Source: CALJFL01 sp036961205 (GTDB lineage Bacteria > Pseudomonadota > Gammaproteobacteria > Pseudomonadales > Halieaceae). From it: a stretch of 64,000 bases of DNA. This document shows, one piece after another, positions 9,403 to 17,935 of this stretch. The position numbers and the translations under genes are program-made. The stretch spans positions 10,585 through 74,584 of the forward strand of contig JBALVI010000012.1 in the NCBI GenBank assembly GCA_036961205.1, read 5' to 3'. The notes under the pieces were generated by a model. It was not told where the DNA came from. It saw nothing but the letters and a program-made list of their open reading frames with translations, and did not search any database. Within the stretch, counting starts at the first letter, position 1. Each line of letters opens with the position of its first letter.

Positions 9403-10713
9403 ATGAGTCTGACAAATCGTATTTTAATAGCCATGGTTGGCGGCATCCTGCTGGGATCGCTGATCAACCTACTGCTGGGTAGCACCAGTATTTCAGATAC
9501 CTTCAGAATGCTGATTGATGATTATTTGATCAGTGGTCTATTCGACCTTGTCGGGCGCATTTTTATAGCCTCTCTCAAATTGTTGGTGGTGCCTCTGGTT
9601 TTGGTATCACTGATATGCGGCTCCAGTTCCCTGGGCGATAGCGCCAGAATGGGGCCTATTGCCATCAAAACCCTTGGGTTTTACCTGGCGACGACTGCCA
9701 TCGCTGTATCAATCGCCTTACTGTTTGCGCTGCTGGTGGGCCCTGGAACACATGTTGCGCTTGAAAGCAGCGCTACTTTTCAGACGCAGGCGCCACCGCC
9801 TCTAATCGACGTGCTGGTCGATATCTTTCCATCGAATCCGGTTCGCGCCATGGCTGATGGCAAAATGCTGCAGATTATAGTATTCGCTCTGCTGTTCGGT
9901 TATGCCATCTCCCACGCTGGTGAGCCGGGGCGGCGTATGGCGGCGTTTTTCCGCGATATGGAAGCAGTAGTGATGAAAATGGTTGGCGTACTGATGGGGT
10001 TTGCACCCTACGGTGTGTTTGCCTTGTTGGCCAAATTATTCGCCAATATGGGCATCGGTGCGATCATGGATCTTGCAGCGTACTTTTTCACTGTGCTGGC
10101 GGTTTTGTTATTCCACGGATTAGTGGTCTACAGCGTGCTATTAAAAACAATCGCGGGTCTGTCGCCGCGGATTCTGATTACCAAAATGCGTTCGGTTTGG
10201 GCCTTCGCGTTTAGCACCGCCTCTTCTGGGGCCACGCTGCCAATTACCCTGCGGACAGTAGAGAAGCGCATGGGGGTGCACAATTCCGTGGCTGGCTTTA
10301 CCATACCTCTGGGTGCCACCATTAATATGGATGGCACGGCAATAATGCAGGGCGTCGCCACGGTATTCATTGCTCAGGTGTACGGCATTGATCTCACCAT
10401 GACATCACTGATCGTGGTGATACTGACTGCCACGCTAGCCTCTATTGGTACCGCAGCAGTTCCTGGTGTTGGGCTGATTACCTTGGCTCTGGTACTGGAG
10501 CAAGCCGGCCTCCCGGTCGAGGGAATTGCCCTGATTATTGGTGTCGATCGCCTTCTCGATATGGTCAGAACCATGGTCAACGTAACCGGGGACTGTACTG
10601 TTTCGCTTATTGTGGCGAAGAGTGAAAATCAGTTCGAAGAGCGTGTCTACCTTGATCCCAATGCCGACCTGATGGTAGACGAAGAGCCTGAAAAGCAAGC
10701 TGCCGCCGCTTAG
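9403..10713 (+). CDS. Dicarboxylate/amino acid:cation symporter (DAACS family)
   Basis: A secondary transporter of 436 residues of the GltP/DctA family, importing acidic amino acids or C4-dicarboxylates with sodium or protons. Family signatures are visible: the serine-rich re-entrant loop FSTASSGATLPITL near residue 271 and the NMDGTAIMQG motif in transmembrane segment 7 near residue 308. Several hydrophobic helices span the protein. The acidic, alanine-ended tail (DEEPEKQAAAA) is cytoplasmic. The exact substrate cannot be read from the sequence. It appears to be transcribed alone or together with the hydrolase gene 43 bases downstream. Confidence 0.93.
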   Translation: MSLTNRILIAMVGGILLGSLINLLLGSTSISDTFRMLIDDYLISGLFDLVGRIFIASLKLLVVPLVLVSLICGSSSLGDSARMGPIAIKTLGFYLATTAIAVSIALLFALLVGPGTHVALESSATFQTQAPPPLIDVLVDIFPSNPVRAMADGKMLQIIVFALLFGYAISHAGEPGRRMAAFFRDMEAVVMKMVGVLMGFAPYGVFALLAKLFANMGIGAIMDLAAYFFTVLAVLLFHGLVVYSVLLKTIAGLSPRILITKMRSVWAFAFSTASSGATLPITLRTVEKRMGVHNSVAGFTIPLGATINMDGTAIMQGVATVFIAQVYGIDLTMTSLIVVILTATLASIGTAAVPGVGLITLALVLEQAGLPVEGIALIIGVDRLLDMVRTMVNVTGDCTVSLIVAKSENQFEERVYLDPNADLMVDEEPEKQAAAA

Positions 10714-10756
10714 TGCCCTCGCAATTGTCAAATTGAAAGAGCACTAGGAAAACGTT

Positions 10757-11407
10757 ATGCCAATCCAGGTATCGATAGTACCGGTGACCGTCTACCAGCA
10801 AAACTGTTCGGTTGTGAAGTGCGAGGAAACCGGCAAGGCGGCCATTGTTGATCCGGGTGGAGATACGGATCGTATTCTTGCCGCGGTTGAAAAAATGGGT
10901 GCCTCGGTGGAGAAAATAATTCTCACCCACGGTCATATGGACCATTGCGCAGCGGCCGATGTGCTGAGGAAGCAGTTGCAGGTAAAAATTGAGGGTCCGC
11001 AAAAAGAGGACGCCTTCTGGATCGATAAATTACCCGAGTGGTGCGAGAAGTCGGGTTTCCCTCATGCCGATGCCTTCGTTCCCGATCGCTGGCTGGAGGA
11101 GGGCGATGTGGTCACTGTCGGTGCGCAGACGCTGCAGGTCTATCACTGTCCCGGTCATACACCGGGCCACATTGTATTCATCTATCAGCCACAAAAAGTA
11201 GCGTGGGTAGGCGATGTGTTATTTCAAGGATCTATTGGCAGGACCGATTTCCCGCGGGGTAACCAGGAGCAGTTGGTCGATAGCATTCGCAACAAACTTT
11301 TCCCGTTGGGAGATGACATCACCTTCATACCTGGCCACGGTCCAACCTCCACTTTTGGCCAGGAACGCCAGACCAACCCTTTTGTAGCCGATAAGCGATA
11401 TGGCTGA
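10757..11407 (+). CDS. Metallo-beta-lactamase-fold hydrolase (glyoxalase II / YcbL-like)
   Basis: A 216-residue zinc hydrolase. The metal-binding motif LTHGHMDHCAA (HxHxDH, near residue 56-61) is intact, followed by the third histidine in CPGHTPGHIVF and the bridging aspartate in VGDVLFQGSIGRTD; a last conserved histidine is in FIPGHGPTST. The pattern and length match the YcbL subgroup, which hydrolyses glutathione or other thioesters, rather than full-length glyoxalase II. The stop codon overlaps the next gene by 8 bases, suggesting coupled translation with the DUF2288 protein. Confidence 0.9.
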   Translation: MPIQVSIVPVTVYQQNCSVVKCEETGKAAIVDPGGDTDRILAAVEKMGASVEKIILTHGHMDHCAAADVLRKQLQVKIEGPQKEDAFWIDKLPEWCEKSGFPHADAFVPDRWLEEGDVVTVGAQTLQVYHCPGHTPGHIVFIYQPQKVAWVGDVLFQGSIGRTDFPRGNQEQLVDSIRNKLFPLGDDITFIPGHGPTSTFGQERQTNPFVADKRYG

Positions 11408-11711
11408 AGCCACCGCTGAACGCGCCCGGTTGCTGCGTCAGGAATACCTCAGCCAGACTGCGAGGATTCCGTGGTGTGATTTGCAGACCTATTATGCCGC
11501 CGGCAGCGTGGTGAAGGTCGACCCCGAGCTGGATCTAGTAGAAACCGCCGTGCAGCTTGGCCTGGATGACGCTGCGAGCTTTGAGCAGTGGATCAACACT
11601 GGCAAAATTGCTCCGGTAGACGACGAGCAGGCACTGGCGTGGTTTGAGTCAGAAATCAAGCTCTGGGCAGTGGTCGCCGCTCCCTGGGTATTGGTGCAGG
11701 AACGCGACTAG
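11400..11711 (+). CDS. DUF2288 family protein
   Basis: A small soluble protein of 103 residues that I recognise as DUF2288 from its pattern: an N-terminal helix, IPWCDLQTYYAAGSVVKVDPELDLVE in the middle (given here only as the region near residues 23-48) and the closing motif AAPWVLVQE. It has no known function. It overlaps the end of the metallo-hydrolase gene by 8 bases, and its stop is 42 bases from the convergent M48 protease gene. Confidence 0.85.
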   Translation: MAEATAERARLLRQEYLSQTARIPWCDLQTYYAAGSVVKVDPELDLVETAVQLGLDDAASFEQWINTGKIAPVDDEQALAWFESEIKLWAVVAAPWVLVQERD

Positions 11712-11753
11712 CCCTGGTCGCAAGGGCGAGTGGTAACGCCGGCTAGAGAATCG

Positions 11754-13151
11754 CTACTTGATCACCTTAATCCAATCCCCGGTACGTGGCTCACCTCTTG
11801 GGTACAGACCGTTGATCAGTCGCAGTTGTGACTCGGCATCTGGGATTCGGATACTTGAGGCCAGGCTCGCCATGGTCGCCCCCCGCGGTACCTGAATGTA
11901 TTGCAGGTAACGAGGGTCACTCACTTTAGCCTCTTTAGGGTGCATAGGCCGGAAGCTTTCTATGATCGCCAGCAGGTCAGCGTCATTGGCAGTGAAGTCG
12001 CTGGCAGCCCCCTCAAAGAGATAGGTGTACTTGTAATCGATAACGCCTAGCCTCTTGCTGGTGCCGGCACCGGTGCTGGCTGCTGTATAGCCCTTTAACC
12101 CGGCCTGCTCTAGCGCCCTGCCGTCAGCAAGGGCGCCTTTGGCCGCAGACTCCATCACCGCTTGCGGTGTCTGTGCAGGATCGCGCCGGCGGATGGTGAT
12201 ACCCATCGAGGCACTACCATCGTCGGCAGTGGCGATAATTTTTTGCGCGCCAGGCGTGACCGTCCAGCCTTCCGGGTGAGCGAGGGTGAATTTCAGTTTA
12301 TTGTGGTAATAACGATTTTCCGGTCGCAGGCCCTGCACGCTGGGGCCCCATACCAGGCCCCTTAAGTGGCTCTGAAACTCACCGGGGATTTCCGGGCTCT
12401 CCAGATACTCATCGGTTTGTAATTCATTGGCGGCCCGAATGACTGTTTGCAAGCGCTTGTCATTGCGTGGGTGGGAGGCGTAGAGCCCGTGATAGCTGCC
12501 CGTTTTTCTACCACTTTCCTTGGCCTTCACTCGCTGAAACATTTCCTGATTCTTCAATACCCCGATGACTTCCAGGAGGGCCTCAGGTTCATAGCCACTC
12601 TTGAACATATACTGTGAGCCCAGACCGTCCGCTTCCAGCTCCTGCTCCCGGCCATAGCCACTGACCAGCTCTGTGCCGTACATGGTCGATGCTTCCGCCA
12701 GATCGCCACTGCCGGTGAGGATATAGATAGTGGTGGCCAGGACCTTGTTGGCGACACTGGCCGACTGCCGTTCTAAGGAGTGACTCGCGGTAATATGTGC
12801 GATCTCGTGCGCCAGAACACCGGCCATTTCTGCCTCGTCGTCGAGATAGGCGAGAAGTCCCCGGTTGATATATACATAGCCGCCAGGGGTGGCGAACGCG
12901 TTGATGTCAGGGCTGTCTATCACTGTAAAAGTAAAATCATCGGGATCACGTTTAGCGCTGCCGACCAGACCGCGACCGATCCTAGTGACGTAGGCGGCTA
13001 GTTCCGGATCATCGTAAATGGCGCCCTCGCTGACAAATTTTTGATACATTTCGTCGCCTACAGATTCTGCCTGCGCCTGCCAGGCCAGTAAGGTCATGCA
13101 CAGGGCGACCAGCGGCGTGAGCAAGGAGCGAGTGATGGGGCGTATCTTCAT
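11754..13151 (-). CDS. M48 family metalloprotease with LysM-like tail; last gene of the 13-gene envelope operon
   Basis: A periplasmic zinc protease of 465 residues. A signal peptide ends at AQA (about 26-28). The catalytic motif HEIAH is at 115-119 and the third ligand region ELEAD at 171-175, so the active site is intact. Residues about 265-390 form a separate beta-rich domain, and the last 50 residues (from VPRGATMASLA) resemble a LysM-like or profilin-like tail found in envelope M48 proteases such as the BepA relatives. It follows the upstream lipoprotein gene after only 9 bases on the same strand, so it is probably the final gene of the operon beginning at 26445 and may act in quality control of that envelope complex. 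That link is inferred from spacing. Confidence 0.9.
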   Translation of the reverse strand: MKIRPITRSLLTPLVALCMTLLAWQAQAESVGDEMYQKFVSEGAIYDDPELAAYVTRIGRGLVGSAKRDPDDFTFTVIDSPDINAFATPGGYVYINRGLLAYLDDEAEMAGVLAHEIAHITASHSLERQSASVANKVLATTIYILTGSGDLAEASTMYGTELVSGYGREQELEADGLGSQYMFKSGYEPEALLEVIGVLKNQEMFQRVKAKESGRKTGSYHGLYASHPRNDKRLQTVIRAANELQTDEYLESPEIPGEFQSHLRGLVWGPSVQGLRPENRYYHNKLKFTLAHPEGWTVTPGAQKIIATADDGSASMGITIRRRDPAQTPQAVMESAAKGALADGRALEQAGLKGYTAASTGAGTSKRLGVIDYKYTYLFEGAASDFTANDADLLAIIESFRPMHPKEAKVSDPRYLQYIQVPRGATMASLASSIRIPDAESQLRLINGLYPRGEPRTGDWIKVIK

Positions 13152-13160
13152 GGCGGAGTA

Positions 13161-13826
13161 CTAGTACTCGCTGGACAAAAATTCGAGTAGCTGGTCGCCA
13201 ATGCCATCACAGGCTGTACCCTGGACCGGTGCGATGATGGGAATGGGAATAACCACCGCTGGCATATAGGATTGACCGCTGGCAGTGGTGTTGACCCGGC
13301 CGACTTCTGCACGATCGGTGAAATCCCAGATCGTTGCCTCGTAGTTCGCAGCGTTGCCCCAGGTGCCAAAACCAAAGCAGCCAGCGCCGCCTGGGCCGAT
13401 ACCACAGGTCATCGATCCCGCCGAGTTGGTTTGCACGGTGCTGCCGTCAATCCAGATCATGTACTCTGTTTTTAACTCGGCCATTTTTGCCGCTACCGGC
13501 GGATGCACCATGAGTTTGTCAATATCCTGTGGCCGTAAGGGCGCTGTGCGCGGCTCGAACCAGGGATAAAGCTCGTTGATAAATTCAAGCTCTCCCATCA
13601 CCTCAATACTCCTGTCGCGCGAGCTGATATGTTTGCCGACACAGCGAATGAAGTCTGGCTCGGTTTCATAGTCGCTGGCATGACGCCGCCCCAGAATGAC
13701 TACAGTTGAATCTCCTATGCCTTCCGTGGGTTCGTTGAACACCATTTCATCGACCGTGGCGGTGACGCAGCCGGTCAGCAAGCATAATGTGGTGAGCAGA
13801 AGCCTGATCCCGAATCGCGTATTCAT
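13161..13826 (-). CDS. Predicted outer-membrane lipoprotein, function unknown
   Basis: A 221-residue lipoprotein with the lipobox LTGC, giving a lipidated C20. I do not recognise the family. The mature protein has a mixed alpha/beta character, a glycine-rich loop with two cysteines (MTCGIGPGGAGCFGFG, about 142-157) that could form a disulfide, and a proline/isoleucine-rich stretch near the end (VVIPIPIIAPVQ). Its ATG overlaps the stop of the upstream lipoprotein gene by 4 bases (ATGA), so the two are translationally coupled. It belongs to the 13-gene operon. Confidence 0.85.
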   Translation of the reverse strand: MNTRFGIRLLLTTLCLLTGCVTATVDEMVFNEPTEGIGDSTVVILGRRHASDYETEPDFIRCVGKHISSRDRSIEVMGELEFINELYPWFEPRTAPLRPQDIDKLMVHPPVAAKMAELKTEYMIWIDGSTVQTNSAGSMTCGIGPGGAGCFGFGTWGNAANYEATIWDFTDRAEVGRVNTTASGQSYMPAVVIPIPIIAPVQGTACDGIGDQLLEFLSSEY

Positions 13827-14536
13827 TCGACGGCACTCTGTTCACTTGCGACCGGCGCTGGTTGATCAGGGTCGGCTGTGATTGGTGTGCTCGATGGTGG
13901 CCTGCTACGCCGCTCCTGCCATTCCCGCACCTCGGGTACTCGACTAAAGTTGCTGATGAAATTTGCCCCAGCATCCCTGAGAGCGACCACTGCCGCTAAA
14001 TTGACTGCTGCCTCATCACTTTGCAGGAACGCCGTTGGTGTTTTGCCGTAAGACGTCATAGTCCAACTGCCTATCGGTTCGCCGCTGGTGGTGACCATAT
14101 CGATGCGGTAGCGCATCCAGATTTCGTAGACCTTGACGTTGGTATGGGCCGGAATGGCATACTGAAGCTCGTCCACGTGCGGTATCAAAACTGCGTCCAC
14201 CACTTGATTGAGCTGGCCTTCCGACGGAGCGCCCTTCATATGGACTAGCTCCCGGAACATGCCGGCCAGAACAATGTCCCACATTTGGGTTTGCGCCTGG
14301 CCTGTTTTTACAATCCAGCTAGAGTCAGCTCTGCCCTTGGCCTCATCAAAAAACTCGTGGGTGGAAAATTCCTCGTCGTACCACACGCCCATGGTCAGCG
14401 GTAATGGACTCATCAGGGGTGTGGGGAAATTGCCTTCGACAATAACCTGCCTCGGGCCGCAGCCGGAAACCATGGCGAGCGCGGCAGCAAGCAGAGCCCA
14501 GCGCATTATGCCGGTGCAGCCTGTGAGGCCGTTCAT
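13823..14536 (-). CDS. Predicted lipoprotein, function unknown
   Basis: A lipoprotein of 237 residues if started at the ATG at 14536, four bases after the stop of the upstream vWA gene. A second ATG at 14506 would give a shorter signal peptide and is possible; a longer frame from 14617 overlaps the vWA gene too far. The lipobox VSGC makes C26 the lipidated residue. The mature part begins GPRQVIVEGNFPTPL and includes a region (LNQVVDAVLIPHVDELQYAI) resembling domains that periplasmic lipoproteins use to bind partners, then a hydrophilic Pro/Arg/Ser-rich tail. No family recognised. Confidence 0.83.
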   Translation of the reverse strand: MNGLTGCTGIMRWALLAAALAMVSGCGPRQVIVEGNFPTPLMSPLPLTMGVWYDEEFSTHEFFDEAKGRADSSWIVKTGQAQTQMWDIVLAGMFRELVHMKGAPSEGQLNQVVDAVLIPHVDELQYAIPAHTNVKVYEIWMRYRIDMVTTSGEPIGSWTMTSYGKTPTAFLQSDEAAVNLAAVVALRDAGANFISNFSRVPEVREWQERRSRPPSSTPITADPDQPAPVASEQSAVE

Positions 14537-14540
14537 GCGC

Positions 14541-15542
14541 CTATTTTGGGCGAAAATCGTTGAGCCCGACAAAAGTTCCTCCGTTACGATAAGCCAGTTC
14601 CCGCATAAGTGTAGCAAAGCGGATACCGGTAGTTTGCAGATGAGGTGCCCTGATGAATTGTACGGGAAATCCGACCCCGTGGATTCGTACCCGGCGATTG
14701 CCGTTGGCGTCTTCCTGGTTTATCCGGTCTACAGTGTCGACAACCTGAGCAATGGAGTCTCCGGTAAATTCATCGCCGAACACGTAAATGCTGATTTTCT
14801 TGTTGGGGTCGTAAAAAGTGCGGATTGCCTGAGTGATGCCTTCCACCGGGCTGGAATTACTGAAAACATTCCAGTTGCGCAAATTTTGCACAATTATCTT
14901 CCTGCGCCCCTCCGTATCGGGAATCCACTGGCCGCGATAGCGGCTGAACATGTAATTACCCATGTCGTTCATAATCTGGATCCCTTTAACCTCGGGATAA
15001 ATACTCAGGGTGTCCTCCAACTCGGCGATCATTCGCTCCCAGCTGTAGGAGAACATAGAGCCCGACGTATCGATAACGAAGATTATGTACTCGCTATCTA
15101 CCGGAATACCGCCGATAAGATTGTTTTTGGACAGATGCTGCGACCCCAGCAGGCGCTTCATCTCCGCGCTCAGAGACTGTCTGGCGACCGCTAACTGCTG
15201 GGTGATAACGTCATTGCTGTTGGTTTCCAGCTGAATACTGTCATACCGGGATTTAGCGCTGGCCATCTGGCCGCGCAAAATCGCTATTTTCTCTTCATAT
15301 TCAGACAACTGTTCGTGCTTGGCGTTCAAATCGCGATTGAGGATTCTACTTTCACCGCGTATTTCAAATACCTGCTGCTGTAGATCTGCCACCAGCCCTT
15401 CCAAACTTACCGCGGAAGCTTCAATGATTTGTGGCTGAACTGTTTTGGTGATGATCAACAGCAGAATGACGGCGCCAAAGCCACAGCAGATCACGTCCAA
15501 AAACGACAGTGAAAATTCCTCGGGTCCTCTGCGCTTTGCCAT
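14541..15542 (-). CDS. ExbD-like anchor, coiled coil and von Willebrand A domain protein (second paralogue)
   Basis: A 333-residue protein. Residues 1-9 are basic (cytoplasmic), and residues 12-32 form one transmembrane helix SFLDVICCGFGAVILLLII with an aspartate at D16 placed as in the FIDV motif of ExbD/TolR, the proton-carrying residue of those rotor proteins. Residues about 45-135 are a coiled coil. Residues about 150-330 are a vWA domain with the metal-ion-dependent adhesion motif DTSGS (158-162). Topology by positive-inside is N-in, so coiled coil and vWA should be periplasmic. It shares the helix motif with the next upstream gene, and both lie close to a TolQ/ExbB-like gene. Role in a proton-driven complex is inferred. 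Confidence 0.88.
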   Translation of the reverse strand: MAKRRGPEEFSLSFLDVICCGFGAVILLLIITKTVQPQIIEASAVSLEGLVADLQQQVFEIRGESRILNRDLNAKHEQLSEYEEKIAILRGQMASAKSRYDSIQLETNSNDVITQQLAVARQSLSAEMKRLLGSQHLSKNNLIGGIPVDSEYIIFVIDTSGSMFSYSWERMIAELEDTLSIYPEVKGIQIMNDMGNYMFSRYRGQWIPDTEGRRKIIVQNLRNWNVFSNSSPVEGITQAIRTFYDPNKKISIYVFGDEFTGDSIAQVVDTVDRINQEDANGNRRVRIHGVGFPVQFIRAPHLQTTGIRFATLMRELAYRNGGTFVGLNDFRPK

Positions 15543-15556
15543 CGCTTAAGTACCTG

Positions 15557-16648
15557 TCATGGCCAGTCTTTAGAAGGGCTCAAAAATGAACCGCTACTAA
15601 CCTGGGCCAGTTGCCAAAATTCGGATGCCGCCATCGGGTCGCCTTCCATAGGTGCAAGGATGATATTGACAGGCACATTCTGCGGAAGTTGCCGAATCGC
15701 GGCGCGATAGTATTTTTGCCGGTCTCTACCACTGACCGTTGGTTTGCCTGAAGCGCTGGTTCCTTGAGTTGGCAAGCCGTCGGTGAGCAGAAAAATATTA
15801 TCAGGGGGTGGGGATAGCTGCTGTAAGGAGACGAAAGCGTTTTCGAGACTGGTGCCCCCGGTAGGTATAATTTCGCGCAAAGCCTCGCCAACCTGTTCCA
15901 ACTGCACCTGATTAGCAACTTCCAGCCATTTTCCGTCGGTGCCTGCCAGCGCGGCGCTGGCCTGAGTGTTAAAAGTAATAACCTGGTAATTGCTGGTTAC
16001 TGGAAGTTGTGCGGTAAGCCAATCTATCGTATTCAGAGCGCGGCTCCACTTGTCTGCATTGCGCTGTAGCGTTGTGGCCATATTGCGCAGCCGGATAATA
16101 TTTACCAGCTTATCGGCCAGCATGCTGGAAGACACATCCAGAAGAATCGCGATGCGTTTGCCGCCCAGATTCAAGCCGGTGAGATATTGCCGGTTACCCT
16201 CGCCGATAAATGTGCGAGCGCTATCGCCGCTGTTCTCCTCCGCCGCCTGGCGCAGCTTTTTAACCTCATCTTCCAGCGAGAGCACTTCAGCTTTCAGCTC
16301 CTCTACATCGGCCGAATCGGTATAACCCTCAGCCATCACAGCCTCGATTAGTGCCTCCCACTCGGTGGTCTCATCCAGTATGCGTGAGGCGCGGCCCTGG
16401 GCTTCTACCATTTTCAAGTCCACCTCCGACAGGGTGTTGCGCAGGCGCACCAGGCCTTCCTCGCCGTCGGTGACGTCCTCTTCCAACAGATTTACCTCGG
16501 ACAACAGGTCGCGGTTGAAATCTTTGGTCTCTTCTTCGATTGAATGGTCGATGATCAGAAATACCAGTATCACCGCGCCGAAGCCGCAGGACATGATGTC
16601 CAGAAAGCTCAGGTTAAAGGTGGTGAACTCGCGTTTTTTTCTGGCCAT
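15557..16648 (-). CDS. ExbD-like anchor, coiled coil and von Willebrand A domain protein (first paralogue)
   Basis: A 363-residue protein built like its downstream neighbour. The start MARKKR is strongly basic, then the transmembrane helix SFLDIMSCGFGAVILVFLI (14-32) with D17 in an ExbD-like FLDIM setting. Residues about 38-140 are an acidic coiled coil, which could reach about 15 nm, enough to cross much of the periplasm. The vWA domain starts near 163 and has a complete metal site: DVSSS (171-175), GGTS and the later TDGLPT. It sits 12 bases after the actin-like gene and 14 before the second paralogue. Confidence 0.88.
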   Translation of the reverse strand: MARKKREFTTFNLSFLDIMSCGFGAVILVFLIIDHSIEEETKDFNRDLLSEVNLLEEDVTDGEEGLVRLRNTLSEVDLKMVEAQGRASRILDETTEWEALIEAVMAEGYTDSADVEELKAEVLSLEDEVKKLRQAAEENSGDSARTFIGEGNRQYLTGLNLGGKRIAILLDVSSSMLADKLVNIIRLRNMATTLQRNADKWSRALNTIDWLTAQLPVTSNYQVITFNTQASAALAGTDGKWLEVANQVQLEQVGEALREIIPTGGTSLENAFVSLQQLSPPPDNIFLLTDGLPTQGTSASGKPTVSGRDRQKYYRAAIRQLPQNVPVNIILAPMEGDPMAASEFWQLAQVSSGSFLSPSKDWP

Positions 16649-16660
16649 GAATGCCGCCCC

Positions 16661-17935
16661 TCAGGGCTTGACCTCGATCAGCTGTAGCTTGCTGCCGCTG
16701 GCCAGGGTCACGGTATCGCCTCGCACCAGTTTTATTTCAGCGCTCGCCGGAGCGTCATTGATCTGCACTGAGCCCAGGTTGCCGTCCAGGCACCAGGCTC
16801 CTTTACTATTTGAGATTCGCAGATCTTCCGTCAGTTTTGTACCAGTAGCAGCGAGGGCCAGGGCGCTGGCATCTGCCAACAACACATGGGTGGGATCTGG
16901 AACCTGTGGCTGCGCCTGTTGTGGCGCAACTGGAGTCGTCGCTGCGGCGCCCCTGGGGGCCGCTGATGACAAGCACGGCAGCTCGGTCACATAGTTCAGG
17001 GCCTGCCCGCGTTGCACTAACAGCGACCGGTGCTGCTCGATGCTGGTGGGTAATGTGTCCACCGCTAAAATATGTGCACCAGTGAACTGGGTCTCTACGC
17101 CAGGAAGCATTGCAACCAATGGATCAAGCAACAGCTGATCACCGCTGCCCAGTGAACCCATTGCTTCTTTAGCGCTGCTGAAAAATCGCTGACCGGCCTC
17201 GGCAAGCTCTGTGCGATTGATCCGCGCGCGATAGCCGTTGACCTCGATATTGGTTTCCGGCTGTTCCTGCAGCGCCCGTAAACCGCTGGGAAGAGCATCG
17301 TATAAGGTCTGTTCCGTATCGGCTTTGCGCCTGGGATCAAACCGGGTTTGACGGATAAAACTGGCGGCTATGGTTGCCACCAGGCGCTCCTGCAGCTGCA
17401 GCAGGCCACAGCCGGGGAGGGCAATGCTGCGCTGGAACTGGACAATACCGTCGTTTTGGGTGAGCTCAGTCAATAGCGCCTGGTGCAATTGAATTTCCAG
17501 ATGGAATTGTCGTGCAGCGACGCCCGCAAAACTGGCCAGAGCGACACTGCGATTGACCAGGGCGACGGCGTTAAAGGGGCACTGGTCGATAATCCCCAGT
17601 AGTAGCGATAATTGCTCGCGCTGCATGCTACTCGATACCGCCAGCACCAGTTCGTCGGGCGAGCCACTTGCAAGGTACACATTCTCCAGGTGCGCATGCG
17701 CCAGATCAGCAGTATGCCGCGCGGGTCCCAGTGCCGGTTGCAAGGCCTCGGTATTCAGTTGCCACCAGAAGCGCGTGTTGATATTGCGAGGATGTAGCCG
17801 GGCAGCGGCGCGGGCCTCTGCGCCGAAATTGTAGCTGCTGCCATCGAGCATGGCATAGCCGGGACTCTGCAAGGTGTTGTCTTCGTGCCATAACTGCAGG
17901 TTGCTATCAATAATGTCCAGAAGCGCTGCGGACAT
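16661..17935 (-). CDS. Degenerate actin/Hsp70-like protein with FHA-like C-terminal domain
   Basis: A 424-residue cytoplasmic protein without signal or membrane segment. The N-terminus (LLDIIDSNLQLWHED, residues 5-19) lines up with the first phosphate loop of the actin/Hsp70/MreB fold but lacks the usual DLGT glycine; the second phosphate region (about 144-160) reads FHLEIQLHQALLTELTQ, where DIGGGT-like residues are expected. The stretch QREQLSLLLGIIDQCPFNAV (106-125) resembles the Hsp70-type helix before subdomain crossing. Residues about 350-424 look like the second half of an FHA sandwich (SVQINDAP, then LVRGDTVTLASGSKLQLIEV) without the GR/SxxH phosphothreonine residues. ATP binding is therefore doubtful. 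Its ATG overlaps the channel gene stop by one base (TGATG). Fold call is by eye. Confidence 0.65.
   Translation of the reverse strand: MSAALLDIIDSNLQLWHEDNTLQSPGYAMLDGSSYNFGAEARAAARLHPRNINTRFWWQLNTEALQPALGPARHTADLAHAHLENVYLASGSPDELVLAVSSSMQREQLSLLLGIIDQCPFNAVALVNRSVALASFAGVAARQFHLEIQLHQALLTELTQNDGIVQFQRSIALPGCGLLQLQERLVATIAASFIRQTRFDPRRKADTEQTLYDALPSGLRALQEQPETNIEVNGYRARINRTELAEAGQRFFSSAKEAMGSLGSGDQLLLDPLVAMLPGVETQFTGAHILAVDTLPTSIEQHRSLLVQRGQALNYVTELPCLSSAAPRGAAATTPVAPQQAQPQVPDPTHVLLADASALALAATGTKLTEDLRISNSKGAWCLDGNLGSVQINDAPASAEIKLVRGDTVTLASGSKLQLIEVKP

Noticed and set aside
14208..15194. 328-codon plus-strand open frame across a vWA gene and a lipoprotein gene
   Set aside because: It runs antisense through two genes with clear signal peptide, lipobox and vWA motifs, and its own product shows no domain.
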